The translations under genes and the position numbers were made by a program. A stretch of 64,000 bases of DNA, taken from positions 248,001-312,000 of the forward strand of contig NZ_JAMWYX010000001.1 in the NCBI RefSeq assembly GCF_024305245.1, given 5' to 3'. Origin of the DNA: Erythrobacter sp. (GTDB lineage: Bacteria; Pseudomonadota; Alphaproteobacteria; Sphingomonadales; Sphingomonadaceae). Positions 1 through 8,160 of this stretch are shown here, piece by piece; positions within the stretch are counted from its first letter, which is position 1, and each line of letters opens with the position of its first letter. The notes beneath the pieces were generated by a model. It had not been told where the DNA came from and ran no database searches. It worked only from the letters and a program-made list of their open reading frames with translations.

Positions 1-119
1 GCTGGGCGCGTGATGCCGCGACGCTGGCCGAAGCGGGCTTTCGCCTGACGAAACTGCGCCCGGTGGGCCAGTTCCGCTGGTCGACCCATGTCGAACTGGT
101 CAGCCTGTTCGAACGTTAG
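1..119 (+). CDS. C-terminal end of a class I SAM-dependent RNA methyltransferase (RlmD/TrmA-like), partial
   Basis: Only the last 38 codons are in the window; the stop TAG is at 117-119. The visible tail contains LRPVGQFRWSTHVELV, which closely matches the C-terminal end of the TrmA/RlmD family of RNA uracil-5-methyltransferases, where a phenylalanine-arginine-tryptophan-serine-x-histidine motif ends the catalytic domain. The catalytic cysteine region is outside the window, so the substrate RNA cannot be stated. Its stop codon overlaps by four bases the stop of the convergent hydrolase gene on the other strand. Confidence 0.6.
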   Translation, partial: WARDAATLAEAGFRLTKLRPVGQFRWSTHVELVSLFER

Positions 120-907
120 GAACGCAAAGCCACGAGGATCTGCGCCTGCAGCCAGTCGCGGTGCTCCGGCTCGACATAGGCATGACCTGCGCCTTCGCAG
201 CGGTGGATGCGCGGATCGGATGCGTCCCATGCCGCCTCGAACACCTGCGCGGTGCGGTCTGCAGTGGCGAGCAGGATGCGCACGTCGCCCGTGAACGCCG
301 CCAGCCCTGCGCGCATTTCCTGCGCAAGGTCTGAATGCGCCGCTGCCGGAGTAACCGACCGCACCAGCCCGCGCGCCAGCTTGCCCATATTCACCCTGCC
401 GCCGAGCAGCCGGGCAACCTCGCGCGGGTTGGCGAGCTTTTCGAGATAACGCGCCCGGATTGCGGCCGGGGGCAGGGCCGCGTCGGCGTTCTCGCCCCCG
501 GCCTCGTGGTCGATCGTCCAGGGGTTCGACAGCACCAGCCCCGACAGCCCTTCGCCGCCCGACAGCATCAGCGCCGAAGCAGCATCGCAATTGCCGAATG
601 CGACCACGCGAGTGACCTGCGGTGTGATCGCCCGGAAGGCTTCGATTGCGGCGGCGATGTCCTTGGCCGAGTGGCGGAACCCGCGGTTCTCGCCTTCGCT
701 GTCGCCCACCCCGCGCCGGTCGAAGCGGAATACCGGAAACCCTGCGCGGGCGATGCGAGCGGCCAGTTGCGCCTGCCCGGAAAAAGCGCCCGAGCGGATT
801 TCGTTGCCGCCGCTGACGATCAGCAGGCCGGTGGTGCCGGGCGCTGTGTCGAGCGTGGCGGCAAGGTGTAACTGCCCGCAGCCGAAGGATAGTGGCAGGC
901 GGCTCAT
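116..907 (-). CDS. Exosortase A system-associated hydrolase 1 (alpha/beta hydrolase)
   Basis: A 263-residue alpha/beta-hydrolase-fold protein that matches the family named hydrolase 1 of the XrtA/PEP-CTERM system. It has the early SGGNEIRSG segment typical of that family, an FRFDRRGVGDSEG strand-loop, and a late GAGHAY motif carrying the likely catalytic histidine. The usual GxSxG nucleophile elbow appears altered to FGNCDAAS, which puts a cysteine or asparagine near the nucleophile position, as I recall for this family. The start ATG (905-907) overlaps the stop of the upstream hydrolase 2 gene, so the two are probably translationally coupled. It is the last gene of the leftward arm. The substrate is unknown; by context it is a small-molecule or acyl step linked to the exopolysaccharide. 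Confidence 0.82.
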   Translation of the reverse strand: MSRLPLSFGCGQLHLAATLDTAPGTTGLLIVSGGNEIRSGAFSGQAQLAARIARAGFPVFRFDRRGVGDSEGENRGFRHSAKDIAAAIEAFRAITPQVTRVVAFGNCDAASALMLSGGEGLSGLVLSNPWTIDHEAGGENADAALPPAAIRARYLEKLANPREVARLLGGRVNMGKLARGLVRSVTPAAAHSDLAQEMRAGLAAFTGDVRILLATADRTAQVFEAAWDASDPRIHRCEGAGHAYVEPEHRDWLQAQILVALRS

Positions 908-1578
908 GGCGCGCTGCCCGCCACGATTCCTGCGAGAGCATCGGCCTGCGCGCTGTCATCGCCCGGTTCGGCACGCAGCCACAGGCCGTTTCCGCCAAGC
1001 TGGCTTTGCGCGATATCGCTCTGCCCCTCGGCCAGTGCAGGTTCGGCAGATTCGAGTTCGCGGATCATGGCCGCACCCAGCGTCCAGCCGCCCAGCATCA
1101 GCCCTTCGGCGCGGCCCCATTCCATCAGCGCATCGGCATTTTCCTCACGCCCGGCCTCGCGGGCGGCGATGGTGCGGGCGCGGATCAAGCCGCGCAGCAG
1201 CTTAGGGCCGGACTGCGCCGCATAATGCCAGCCGGGCAGGTGTGCGGGCGCGACCAGCGCTCCAGCGCGGATCGCCAGCACGTGGGTTGCGGCAAAGGTG
1301 GTCGCGGCGGCCTGCATCCCTGCCTGCCATCCGGCGAGGGTTTGCCCGCCCAGCGGCGCGAGACTATCATTGCAGCCGGGCAGATCGGGCAGAAAACTGT
1401 CGATCCCCGCGGCATCGAGCCGCCGCATCACCTCGACCGTGAAGCGCCGCAGCTTGTTCGCCTCATCGAACCACGCCGGGCACACCAGCACCCGCCGCGC
1501 GCGCGCGCGATCGAAGGCGACCAGCAATTCATCGGTGGTCGCGCCGTAAGGCCCTGCGATGGTCCACGTGGAAATCAC
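904..1578 (-). CDS. Exosortase A system-associated hydrolase 2
   Basis: A 224-residue protein beginning at a GTG codon. Its N-terminal half resembles alpha/beta hydrolases: it contains CPAWFDEANKLRRF and a DLPGCNDS segment, as in the second XrtA-associated hydrolase family. It is shorter than the roughly 260 residues I expect for that family, so the C-terminal part may be reduced. It lies 12 bp after the acyl carrier protein gene and overlaps hydrolase 1 by four bases, so the cluster GNAT-ACP-hydrolase 2-hydrolase 1 reads as one leftward operon. Family assignment rests on the segments above and on context; the reaction is not known. Confidence 0.72.
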   Translation of the reverse strand: MISTWTIAGPYGATTDELLVAFDRARARRVLVCPAWFDEANKLRRFTVEVMRRLDAAGIDSFLPDLPGCNDSLAPLGGQTLAGWQAGMQAAATTFAATHVLAIRAGALVAPAHLPGWHYAAQSGPKLLRGLIRARTIAAREAGREENADALMEWGRAEGLMLGGWTLGAAMIRELESAEPALAEGQSDIAQSQLGGNGLWLRAEPGDDSAQADALAGIVAGSAP

Positions 1579-1590
1579 GAGGGCAGGGGT

Positions 1591-1911
1591 CTAGCGCGAG
1601 GCAAGCTTGGCCTGAGCGAAGGCTCGCAATGCGCCATAGGTTTCCAGCATCTCGCCGTCGACATCGTCATCCTCGATCACGATGCCGAGGCGGTCTTCCA
1701 TTTCGGTGAGCAGACCGGCAACAGCCATCGAGTCCAGCTCGGGCAGGTGGCCGAACAGGCCCGAATCCGGGCCGAAGGCGGCCGCCTGCGCCGGGTCGAG
1801 GCCCAGCACGTCGGCGATCAAGCCCTTGAGCTCGGAATCGAGCGCAGCCGCTTCGGCTTCGCTCGGGATGGTCGGAATACTGTTCATCGGCTTGCCCAAA
1901 ATCCCTGCCAT
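1591..1911 (-). CDS. Acyl carrier protein of the XrtA-associated cluster
   Basis: A 106-residue acidic protein with a phosphopantetheine attachment site: the serine in ELDSMAVAGLL, about residue 61, follows the classic DS(L/M) context. A four-helix ACP fold is plausible from the hydrophobic spacing. The first eight residues may not be translated: a second ATG at 1885-1887 gives a 98-residue protein and neither start has an outstanding ribosome binding site. It sits between the acetyltransferase and hydrolase 2 genes and opposite the acyl-CoA ligase, so it probably carries the acyl group that the ligase activates. It is a specialised ACP, not the fatty-acid synthase AcpP. Confidence 0.85.
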   Translation of the reverse strand: MAGILGKPMNSIPTIPSEAEAAALDSELKGLIADVLGLDPAQAAAFGPDSGLFGHLPELDSMAVAGLLTEMEDRLGIVIEDDDVDGEMLETYGALRAFAQAKLASR

Positions 1912-1941
1912 GATCGCTCGGCGCGACCGTGGCCGCGGGGC

Positions 1942-2958
1942 TTAGCCATGCGCAGCCGTGGGTGCAAGCGCTGCGGGGGTCGGTGCGGCGCGCAAGGACC
2001 GCAGGAATCGCTTGGCGAGCGGGGGCCAGGCTTGCGGCTGTGCCGGGTCGAGGCAATCGATTCGGAACCGTGGACGAACGGCCTCCATCCAGTCCGCCTT
2101 GTAGCTCTGGTCGCCTGTGCCGAAATCGACCAGATCGACCTTGTCGACGTCGATCACGTGCCGGAACAGGGCCGCGCTCAGGGTCGTGCCGGCCGACAAC
2201 GCCTTGTGGCTTTCAAGATGTGCGAGCTTGTGGATGTAGGCTATTGAATTCTCTACCGTCCAGCACTGCGCTGCAATGGCTTGCCCTTCTGCCCGTGCAA
2301 CACCCAGCCGCAAACGACCCGCCGCGCCTTCGGCTTCGGCGAAGGCGCGCAGCATGGCGAGCTGGTCTTCGGCAGGTTTCCAGCTGGCGGCGTAGATCGC
2401 TTCGTAATCGGCCCATACCTGCGGATCGAACCGGGTGAGAACCTGCGTTTCGACCTTTTTACCCTTGCGTTTGAGGGTGGTGCGTAATGATCCGGGGCGG
2501 CTTTCCCAGTAATCGGCGAAGCAGCGCCCGCGCACCGGCAGGACGTGATTGGTGTCGCAGGGTTGGGCCGATACGCGCCAGCCTGCCGCGCGAAAGGCCC
2601 GCGCGAGCCGCTCGGCCGAACCATCTTCGCCCGGTACGGGTTCGAGCGTGACGCGGTAGCCACGCGACTTCAGTTGCCGCGCTATCGCCTCCAGCAGCCG
2701 GTCGCCCGCCGCGCCGGCCGGGGCGAGCTGACGCCAGGTAAAACTGTACCAGTTGCGCAGTGGCGCGATCCGGCCGCGATCCTCGGTCAGCGCCAGTGCG
2801 GCGGCGTTAACAGCATCGCTCGCGAACGCGATCAGCGGGGTCAGCCCGGTGTCGGCCAACAGCGCATACCACTCCGCCCGGTCGAACGGCGCTTGCTCCG
2901 CAGGCGCATTGAGAGCTTGCAAGACGTTAACGCTATCGTGATACCGCGCCTCGATCAC
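1942..2958 (-). CDS. GNAT/FemAB-like acyltransferase (Acetyltransf_6 type)
   Basis: A 338-residue protein with a C-terminal GNAT-fold half. The segment around residues 190-300, including an arginine/lysine-rich RKGKKVETQV stretch and a DFGTGDQSYKADWM segment, resembles the BioF2-like acetyltransferase domain that is common in XrtA loci. The start is GTG at 2956-2958; only 19 bp separate it from the divergent ligase gene, so promoters for both must lie in the coding ends or be very compact. It heads the leftward operon with the ACP. Likely role: transfer of an acyl group from the ACP to an amine or sugar; acceptor unknown. Confidence 0.75.
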   Translation of the reverse strand: MIEARYHDSVNVLQALNAPAEQAPFDRAEWYALLADTGLTPLIAFASDAVNAAALALTEDRGRIAPLRNWYSFTWRQLAPAGAAGDRLLEAIARQLKSRGYRVTLEPVPGEDGSAERLARAFRAAGWRVSAQPCDTNHVLPVRGRCFADYWESRPGSLRTTLKRKGKKVETQVLTRFDPQVWADYEAIYAASWKPAEDQLAMLRAFAEAEGAAGRLRLGVARAEGQAIAAQCWTVENSIAYIHKLAHLESHKALSAGTTLSAALFRHVIDVDKVDLVDFGTGDQSYKADWMEAVRPRFRIDCLDPAQPQAWPPLAKRFLRSLRAAPTPAALAPTAAHG

Positions 2959-2977
2959 TTCAAAGAATGCTCCGTTG

Positions 2978-4537
2978 ATGCCGCAACCGCCCGATCCTGC
3001 CCCGCGTCCGCTCGATCACCTCGCCGAACTGGCAGGGGTGGCGGGGTATGGAGACAGGCCAGCGCTGGTGCTGCGGGACCGCACGCTTAACCACAATCAG
3101 TTAAGACAGCGTGTGGGCCAGCTGGCGATGTGGCTGATCGATATGTTGCCCGGACCGGGTGCACGGGTGGCAAGCTGGGCTGCGAAGGGCGAACTCACCT
3201 GCCTGCTGCCGCTGGCCGCCGCGCGTGCCGGGCTGGTGCATGTGCCGATCAACCCGCTGCTGAAGCGCGCGCAGGCGGCGCATATCCTTTCCGATAGCGG
3301 AGCTAAGCTGCTGATCGGCACCGGCTCGCGGCTTGCTTCGATGGAGCCGGACGATCTGCCCCCAGGCTGTGCGGCGCTGGGCGAGAGCGAGGCGCTGCGG
3401 ATGGCAGACAATTTCGGCGTGCTCGGCCCGTCGCGCATCGATCCGGCGGAACTGGCGGCGATCCTTTACACCTCCGGCTCTACCGGCAAGCCCAAGGGCG
3501 TGATGCTGAGCCATGCCAATATGTGGCTCGGCGCGGTCAGCGTGGCGCATTATCTCGGGCTGGCGCGCGACGACGTGACGCTGGCGGTGCTGCCGCTGTC
3601 GTTCGACTATGGGCAGAACCAGCTTTTCAGCACATGGTATGCGGGCGGCTGCGTGGTGCCGCTAGATTTCCTGTTTCCCAAGGATGTCGCCAAAGCCTGT
3701 GCGAAGCATCGGGTGACGACGCTTGCCGCGGTGCCGCCGCTGTGGGTGCAACTCACCGAGCTTGACTGGCCCGAGGAAGCCCGATCGCCGCTGCGGCGGC
3801 TGACCAATAGCGGCGGGGCGCTGACGGTGGATCTGGTGAAGGCGCTCAGGGGCTTGTTCCCGCAGGCGGACCTGTTCCCGATGTATGGCCTGACCGAGGC
3901 GTTCCGCTCCACCTTTCTCGATCCCGCGCTGGTTGATTCGCATCCGACATCAATGGGTAAGGCGATTCCCTTCGCAGAGATTCTCGTTATCGGCGATACC
4001 GGTGAGGTGGCGGCGGACAACGAGGAGGGCGAGCTTGTCCATTGCGGGCCGCTGGTGGCGCAGGGCTACTGGCAGGATGCGCAGCGCACCGCAGAACGGT
4101 TTCGGCCCGCGCCCGCTGCCTCCGCCTATGGCGGCACCGCCGTGTGGTCGGGCGACCGGGTGCGGCGCGCTGCGGACGGTTTGCTCTATTTCGCCGGGCG
4201 GCGCGATGCGATGATCAAGAGCGCGGGCAACCGCATCAGCCCGCAGGAGATCGAGGACGCCGCGCTCGCGACCGGGCTGGTGGCCGAAGCGGTGGCGCTG
4301 GGTGTGGCAGACGTTCGGCTCGGTCAGGCGGTGCATCTGGTGGTGCGTGCCGTAAAGGAGCCTGGGGGCGCGGATGAGGCCGCGCGCGCCGAACTGCCCA
4401 GACGCCTCCAGCGCGAATTGCCCAATTTCATGCAGCCGCAGCATATCCATTGGCGCGCGGCGATGCCATTGAACCCCAACGGCAAGATCGATCGCACTGC
4501 CTTGCAGGATCAGCTCACACAGGAATTCGCCCCATGA
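2978..4537 (+). CDS. Acyl-CoA ligase (AMP-forming), exosortase A system-associated
   Basis: A 519-residue member of the ANL adenylating superfamily. The P-loop ILYTSGSTGKPKGVMLSH is at about residues 162-179, MYGLTEAFR is the A5 motif, GDRVRR with GLLYFAGRRD is the hinge region near residue 400, and the catalytic lysine is in NPNGKIDR near the C-terminus. This set matches the ligase that accompanies XrtA. It would activate a carboxylic acid with ATP and load it onto CoA or the neighbouring ACP. ATG 2978 is preferred over the in-frame TTG at 2975. Its stop overlaps the next start as ATGA, which indicates coupling with the decarboxylase. Confidence 0.87.
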   Translation: MPQPPDPAPRPLDHLAELAGVAGYGDRPALVLRDRTLNHNQLRQRVGQLAMWLIDMLPGPGARVASWAAKGELTCLLPLAAARAGLVHVPINPLLKRAQAAHILSDSGAKLLIGTGSRLASMEPDDLPPGCAALGESEALRMADNFGVLGPSRIDPAELAAILYTSGSTGKPKGVMLSHANMWLGAVSVAHYLGLARDDVTLAVLPLSFDYGQNQLFSTWYAGGCVVPLDFLFPKDVAKACAKHRVTTLAAVPPLWVQLTELDWPEEARSPLRRLTNSGGALTVDLVKALRGLFPQADLFPMYGLTEAFRSTFLDPALVDSHPTSMGKAIPFAEILVIGDTGEVAADNEEGELVHCGPLVAQGYWQDAQRTAERFRPAPAASAYGGTAVWSGDRVRRAADGLLYFAGRRDAMIKSAGNRISPQEIEDAALATGLVAEAVALGVADVRLGQAVHLVVRAVKEPGGADEAARAELPRRLQRELPNFMQPQHIHWRAAMPLNPNGKIDRTALQDQLTQEFAP

Positions 4538-5760
4538 AGCCCGTCGGTCCGATTCCAGCCGGTTACGAGACTATCGACGGCGAACTTGCGATTGGCGGCA
4601 TGCGCGCGAGCGAGCTTGTGGCCGAAGCCGGGCGCACCCCGCTGTTCGTCTATTCGCGCGCGCATCTCGATGCACGGGTCGCGCAATTGCGCGCCGCGCT
4701 GCCGGAACGGGTGGGGATCAATTACGCGGTCAAGGCCAACCCGCATCCGGCGGTGATCGGCCACATGGCGCCGCTGGTCGACGGATTCGACATCGCATCT
4801 TCGGGCGAACTCGCGCTGTGCGCCCAAGTCGGCATCGATCCGGTGCGGATCAGCTTTGCCGGGCCGGGCAAGCGCGACGACGAGTTGGAGGCGGCGATTG
4901 CCGTGGGTGTGACCCTGAATTGCGAGAGCGAGGGCGAGGGCCGGCGCGCGCTCGCCATCGGACAGCGGATCGGCAAAGCGCCGCGCATCGCGATCCGGGT
5001 CAATCCCAGTTTCGAACTCAAGGGCTCCGGCATGAAGATGGGCGGCGGGGCCAAGCCATTCGGCGTCGATGCCGACAAGGTTCCGGCGCTCGCCCGGACG
5101 CTGATCGGCGAAGGGGCCGAGTGGCGCGGCATGCATATCTTCACCGGCAGTCAGGCGTTGAGTGCAGACGCGATCATCGAAGCGCAAGGTAACGTGCTGG
5201 AACTGGCTGCGAATCTGGCCGACGAAATCGGCCATGGCTGCCCCAAACTCAACATGGGCGGGGGCTTCGGCATTCCCTATTTTCCCGGCGACGTGCCGCT
5301 CGATCTGGCGCGCATCGGCGCGGCGCTGGCCGAGCGTGTGGAAACCCTGCCGCCGGTGCTGGAAGCCAGCGAATTGTGCCTTGAACTCGGGCGTTATCTG
5401 GTGGGCGAGGCGGGGGTCTACCTGACACGCATAATCGATCGCAAGGAAAGCCACGGCACCACCTATCTTGTGACCGATGGCGGGCTGCATCACCAATTGG
5501 CCGCGTCGGGCAATTTCGGTACCGTCGTCCGGCGCAACTATCCTTCAGCGATTGCAAGCCGTTACGCAGCGGAAGCGACAGAGGAAGTGAACATCGTCGG
5601 GTGCCTGTGCACCCCGCTTGACCGGTTGGCCGACGCTGCCTTGATGCCCGCAGCGCAGGTCGGCGATCTGGTCGCAGTGTTCTGCGCCGGAGCCTATGGT
5701 GCCAGCGCCAGCCCGTCCGCGTTCCTCGGCCATGGCCCGGCGGCTGAAATTCTGGTCTGA
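4534..5760 (+). CDS. PLP-dependent decarboxylase, exosortase A system-associated
   Basis: A 408-residue fold-type III PLP enzyme of the ornithine/diaminopimelate decarboxylase family. YAVKANPHP supplies the PLP lysine (about residue 66), MGGGFGIPY is the glycine-rich phosphate loop, ELGRYLVG follows, and FCAGAYGAS holds the catalytic cysteine contributed to the partner active site. This is the decarboxylase that accompanies XrtA systems; its amino-acid substrate is unknown. I chose the ATG at 4534 because it overlaps the ligase stop; longer upstream translation would run into the ligase. Decarboxylase, ligase and ACP together suggest formation of an amine and its acylation. Confidence 0.87.
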   Translation: MKPVGPIPAGYETIDGELAIGGMRASELVAEAGRTPLFVYSRAHLDARVAQLRAALPERVGINYAVKANPHPAVIGHMAPLVDGFDIASSGELALCAQVGIDPVRISFAGPGKRDDELEAAIAVGVTLNCESEGEGRRALAIGQRIGKAPRIAIRVNPSFELKGSGMKMGGGAKPFGVDADKVPALARTLIGEGAEWRGMHIFTGSQALSADAIIEAQGNVLELAANLADEIGHGCPKLNMGGGFGIPYFPGDVPLDLARIGAALAERVETLPPVLEASELCLELGRYLVGEAGVYLTRIIDRKESHGTTYLVTDGGLHHQLAASGNFGTVVRRNYPSAIASRYAAEATEEVNIVGCLCTPLDRLADAALMPAAQVGDLVAVFCAGAYGASASPSAFLGHGPAAEILV

Positions 5761-5965
5761 CGGGCCGGCACGGCAGGCAGCGTTAACCCGCGCCGACGGG
5801 GTGTCCCGATCCGGGAAACCTCAGGATTTGCCGCTGTATAACTAACAATATGTTCACCATTTCCAGCGAGAACAGCCCGACGTTGCGGCGGTGGCGTATT
5901 ACAGGTCGCTCCTGCTGCGTCTTCCGAAACCCGCCGGACGCTGAACTGGCCAAGGATTCTCGTCG
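5761..5965 (+). promoter_or_regulatory. Probable promoter region of the exopolysaccharide export operon
   Basis: This 205-bp gap is the only sizeable break in the rightward arm of the XrtA locus. It contains an AT-richer patch at 5827-5852 (TTGCCG, TATAAC and ACAATA elements close together) unlike its GC-rich surroundings, so a promoter for the export genes is likely here. I cannot fix the -35/-10 spacing with confidence, and I see no strong terminator for the decarboxylase gene. Confidence 0.35.
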
Positions 5966-6607
5966 ATGCCCCGATCACTGTCTGTCTATCGCTTTGCCGC
6001 ACTCAGCCTGGCACCGCTGGCGCTGTCTGCCTGCGCGACCGGCGGGAAGGAACTGCCCCCGGCAAGCTATAGCGACGCTCCGATCGCGCCGAGCGAGCAA
6101 TACACGATCGGCCCGCTTGACGAGATTACCATCCATGTGTGGCGCAATCCCGAACTCAGCGCCGACAAGGTGCGCGTGCGGCCCGATGGGCGGCTGACCA
6201 TTCCGCTGGTTCAGGATATTCCGGCGGTCGGCAAGACCTCCACCGAACTTCAGGATTACATCGCCGGCGAGCTGGCAAAATATATCGAGCAGCCGATTGT
6301 TTCGGTGATCGTCAACACGCCCGAAGGCAATTTCAGCCAGCAGGTGCGCGTGATCGGTGCGACGCCGCAGCCCGCTTCGCTGCCGTTCCGGGCCAACATG
6401 ACCGCGCTCGACGCGATGATCGCCGTCGGGGGCTTGAGCGAATTTGCGGCCGGCAACAGTGCCAAGCTGATCCGTCAGAACCGCGAAAGCGGCGAGCAGG
6501 AGGAATACCGGGTTCGCCTGTCCGATCTGATCCGCCGCGGTGATGCCAGCGCCAATGTCATGCTGATGCCGGGCGATACGATCATCATCCCGGAAAGCCG
6601 GTTCTAA
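5966..6607 (+). CDS. Wza-like polysaccharide export lipoprotein (XrtA system)
   Basis: A 213-residue outer-membrane polysaccharide export protein. It has a lipoprotein signal with lipobox LSAC (cysteine about residue 23), then the poly_export domain (YTIGPLDEITIHVWRNPELS, with RPDGRLTIPLV) and a SLBB-type domain (QVRVIGATPQPASLPF) ending in MPGDTIIIPES. This is the short form found with XrtA, which lacks the large C-terminal helix region of E. coli Wza. It would form the secretion channel for the polysaccharide, working with the chain-length protein encoded 16 bp downstream. It starts the main operon of the locus. Confidence 0.92.
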   Translation: MPRSLSVYRFAALSLAPLALSACATGGKELPPASYSDAPIAPSEQYTIGPLDEITIHVWRNPELSADKVRVRPDGRLTIPLVQDIPAVGKTSTELQDYIAGELAKYIEQPIVSVIVNTPEGNFSQQVRVIGATPQPASLPFRANMTALDAMIAVGGLSEFAAGNSAKLIRQNRESGEQEEYRVRLSDLIRRGDASANVMLMPGDTIIIPESRF

Positions 6608-6623
6608 GAGGGTACCTGCGCCA

Positions 6624-8144
6624 ATGAGCGAGATCTTCGATGAACTGCGCGCGGCGCTGTGGACCGTCTGGCACCGGCGCTGGCTGGCGATTGCGATTGC
6701 CTGGGGCGTCTGCCTGCTGGGCTGGCTGGTGATCGCGATGATCCCCAATTCCTACGAGTCGAAGGCTCGCGTCTATGTCGATGTCGAGGATGTGCTGTCC
6801 AAGCAGCTTGGTATCGCAGGTGACGGCAAGGAAGAAATCACCCGCGTGCGCCAGACCCTGTCGAGCGCGAAGAACCTTGAAAAGGTAATTACCGCCACGC
6901 GTCTGGGCGAAGGCATTACCGAGCGCGGCGCGCTCGACGCTGCGATTTCCGAGCTTGAAAAGAAGGTCAAGGTGACGAGTGAGCAGGATAATCTGTTCGA
7001 AATCACCGCCGAAATCGGACGCAGCGACCTGTCCGAGGCCGAGAATGCCGTGCTGGCGCGCGACGTGGTCCAGAAACTGCTCGATATCCTGCGCGAAGAG
7101 CATGTCGCGGGCAACCGCGCCGGGATCAGTCAGGCGATTGCCGATCTCGAACGTCAGCTCGACGGGCGCAAGCGCGAGTTGGAAGAGGCCGAGCAGCGCC
7201 GCCTTGCTTTTGAAGCGGAATATCCCGATCTGGTCGGCGGTTCGGAGAGCCTGTCGAGCAAGGTGCAGCAATCGCGCGCCGATCTGCGCGCGGTAGATGC
7301 CGATTTGGCGGCTGCCGAAAGCGCGCTGGCAGCGATTTCCGGTCAATTGGCCAACACCCCGCGCACCATCGTCGGCGGCCGCGATGCGACCGGTCCGCGC
7401 GCTGCGTTGCAACAGGCACAGAACCAGCTCGCCGAACTGCGATCGCGCGGGCTGACCGATAACCATCCCGATGTCGTTTCCACCACCAAGCAGGTGCAGA
7501 TCCTCGCCCGGCAGGCGGCAGCCGCGGGAGAGGACGCTGGCGGCACGCCTAATCCGGCGTGGTCATCGCTGATGGCAATCCGCACCGAACGGCAGGCCAA
7601 TGTCGAGGCGCTACAAGCCCGCCGCGCCGCGCTGCAGAGCGATTTCGCGGCGCTCATGGCGAGCCAGGCGTCCGAACCGCAGGTCGCCGCCGAAGCCAAC
7701 CGCATCAGCCGCGATTACGACGTGCTGCGCGATAATTACGAAAAACTGCTGCAGGATCGCGAGGCGCTGCGGACCCGCGGGCAGGTCGAAAGCAAGGCCA
7801 GCCAGTTCCGTTTCGATGTGATCCAGGACCCGGGCGTACCGCGCAATCCGGCTGCGCCGAACCGTCCGCTGCTGCTGTTCGGCATTTTGGTTGTCGGGCT
7901 TGGCGCAGGTGCTGCGACCGCGTGGGGACTGGGCCAGCTCAAATCGAGCTTCGCCACACCGCAAAAGCTGGAGCGCGCCTTCGATCTGCCGGTGATCGGT
8001 TCGATCTCGCTGACGATCTCCGAAGCCGCTCGTACGCTCGAGCAGAAGCGCCTGAAGCAGTTTGCCGGAGCCTGCGCCGGACTTGTGGGCGTGTTTGTGA
8101 TCCTTGTCGCCATCGAGCTCGTCTCGATCGGGACGATTGCGTGA
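6624..8144 (+). CDS. XrtA-system polysaccharide chain-length determinant (Wzz/BY-kinase activator type)
   Basis: A 506-residue inner-membrane protein. One transmembrane helix lies at about residues 21-40 (AIAIAWGVCLLGWLVIAMI) followed by a Wzz domain. A long coiled-coil periplasmic segment covers about residues 160-400, and a second transmembrane helix near 415-435 follows the proline-rich PGVPRNPAAPNRP motif typical of Wzz/GNVR proteins. An extra hydrophobic helix ends the protein. It should control chain length and dock the tyrosine kinase encoded just downstream. The ATG at 6624 lies 16 bp after the export lipoprotein. Confidence 0.92.
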   Translation: MSEIFDELRAALWTVWHRRWLAIAIAWGVCLLGWLVIAMIPNSYESKARVYVDVEDVLSKQLGIAGDGKEEITRVRQTLSSAKNLEKVITATRLGEGITERGALDAAISELEKKVKVTSEQDNLFEITAEIGRSDLSEAENAVLARDVVQKLLDILREEHVAGNRAGISQAIADLERQLDGRKRELEEAEQRRLAFEAEYPDLVGGSESLSSKVQQSRADLRAVDADLAAAESALAAISGQLANTPRTIVGGRDATGPRAALQQAQNQLAELRSRGLTDNHPDVVSTTKQVQILARQAAAAGEDAGGTPNPAWSSLMAIRTERQANVEALQARRAALQSDFAALMASQASEPQVAAEANRISRDYDVLRDNYEKLLQDREALRTRGQVESKASQFRFDVIQDPGVPRNPAAPNRPLLLFGILVVGLGAGAATAWGLGQLKSSFATPQKLERAFDLPVIGSISLTISEAARTLEQKRLKQFAGACAGLVGVFVILVAIELVSIGTIA

Positions 8145-8160
8145 AGACGGAGAGAGCGCG

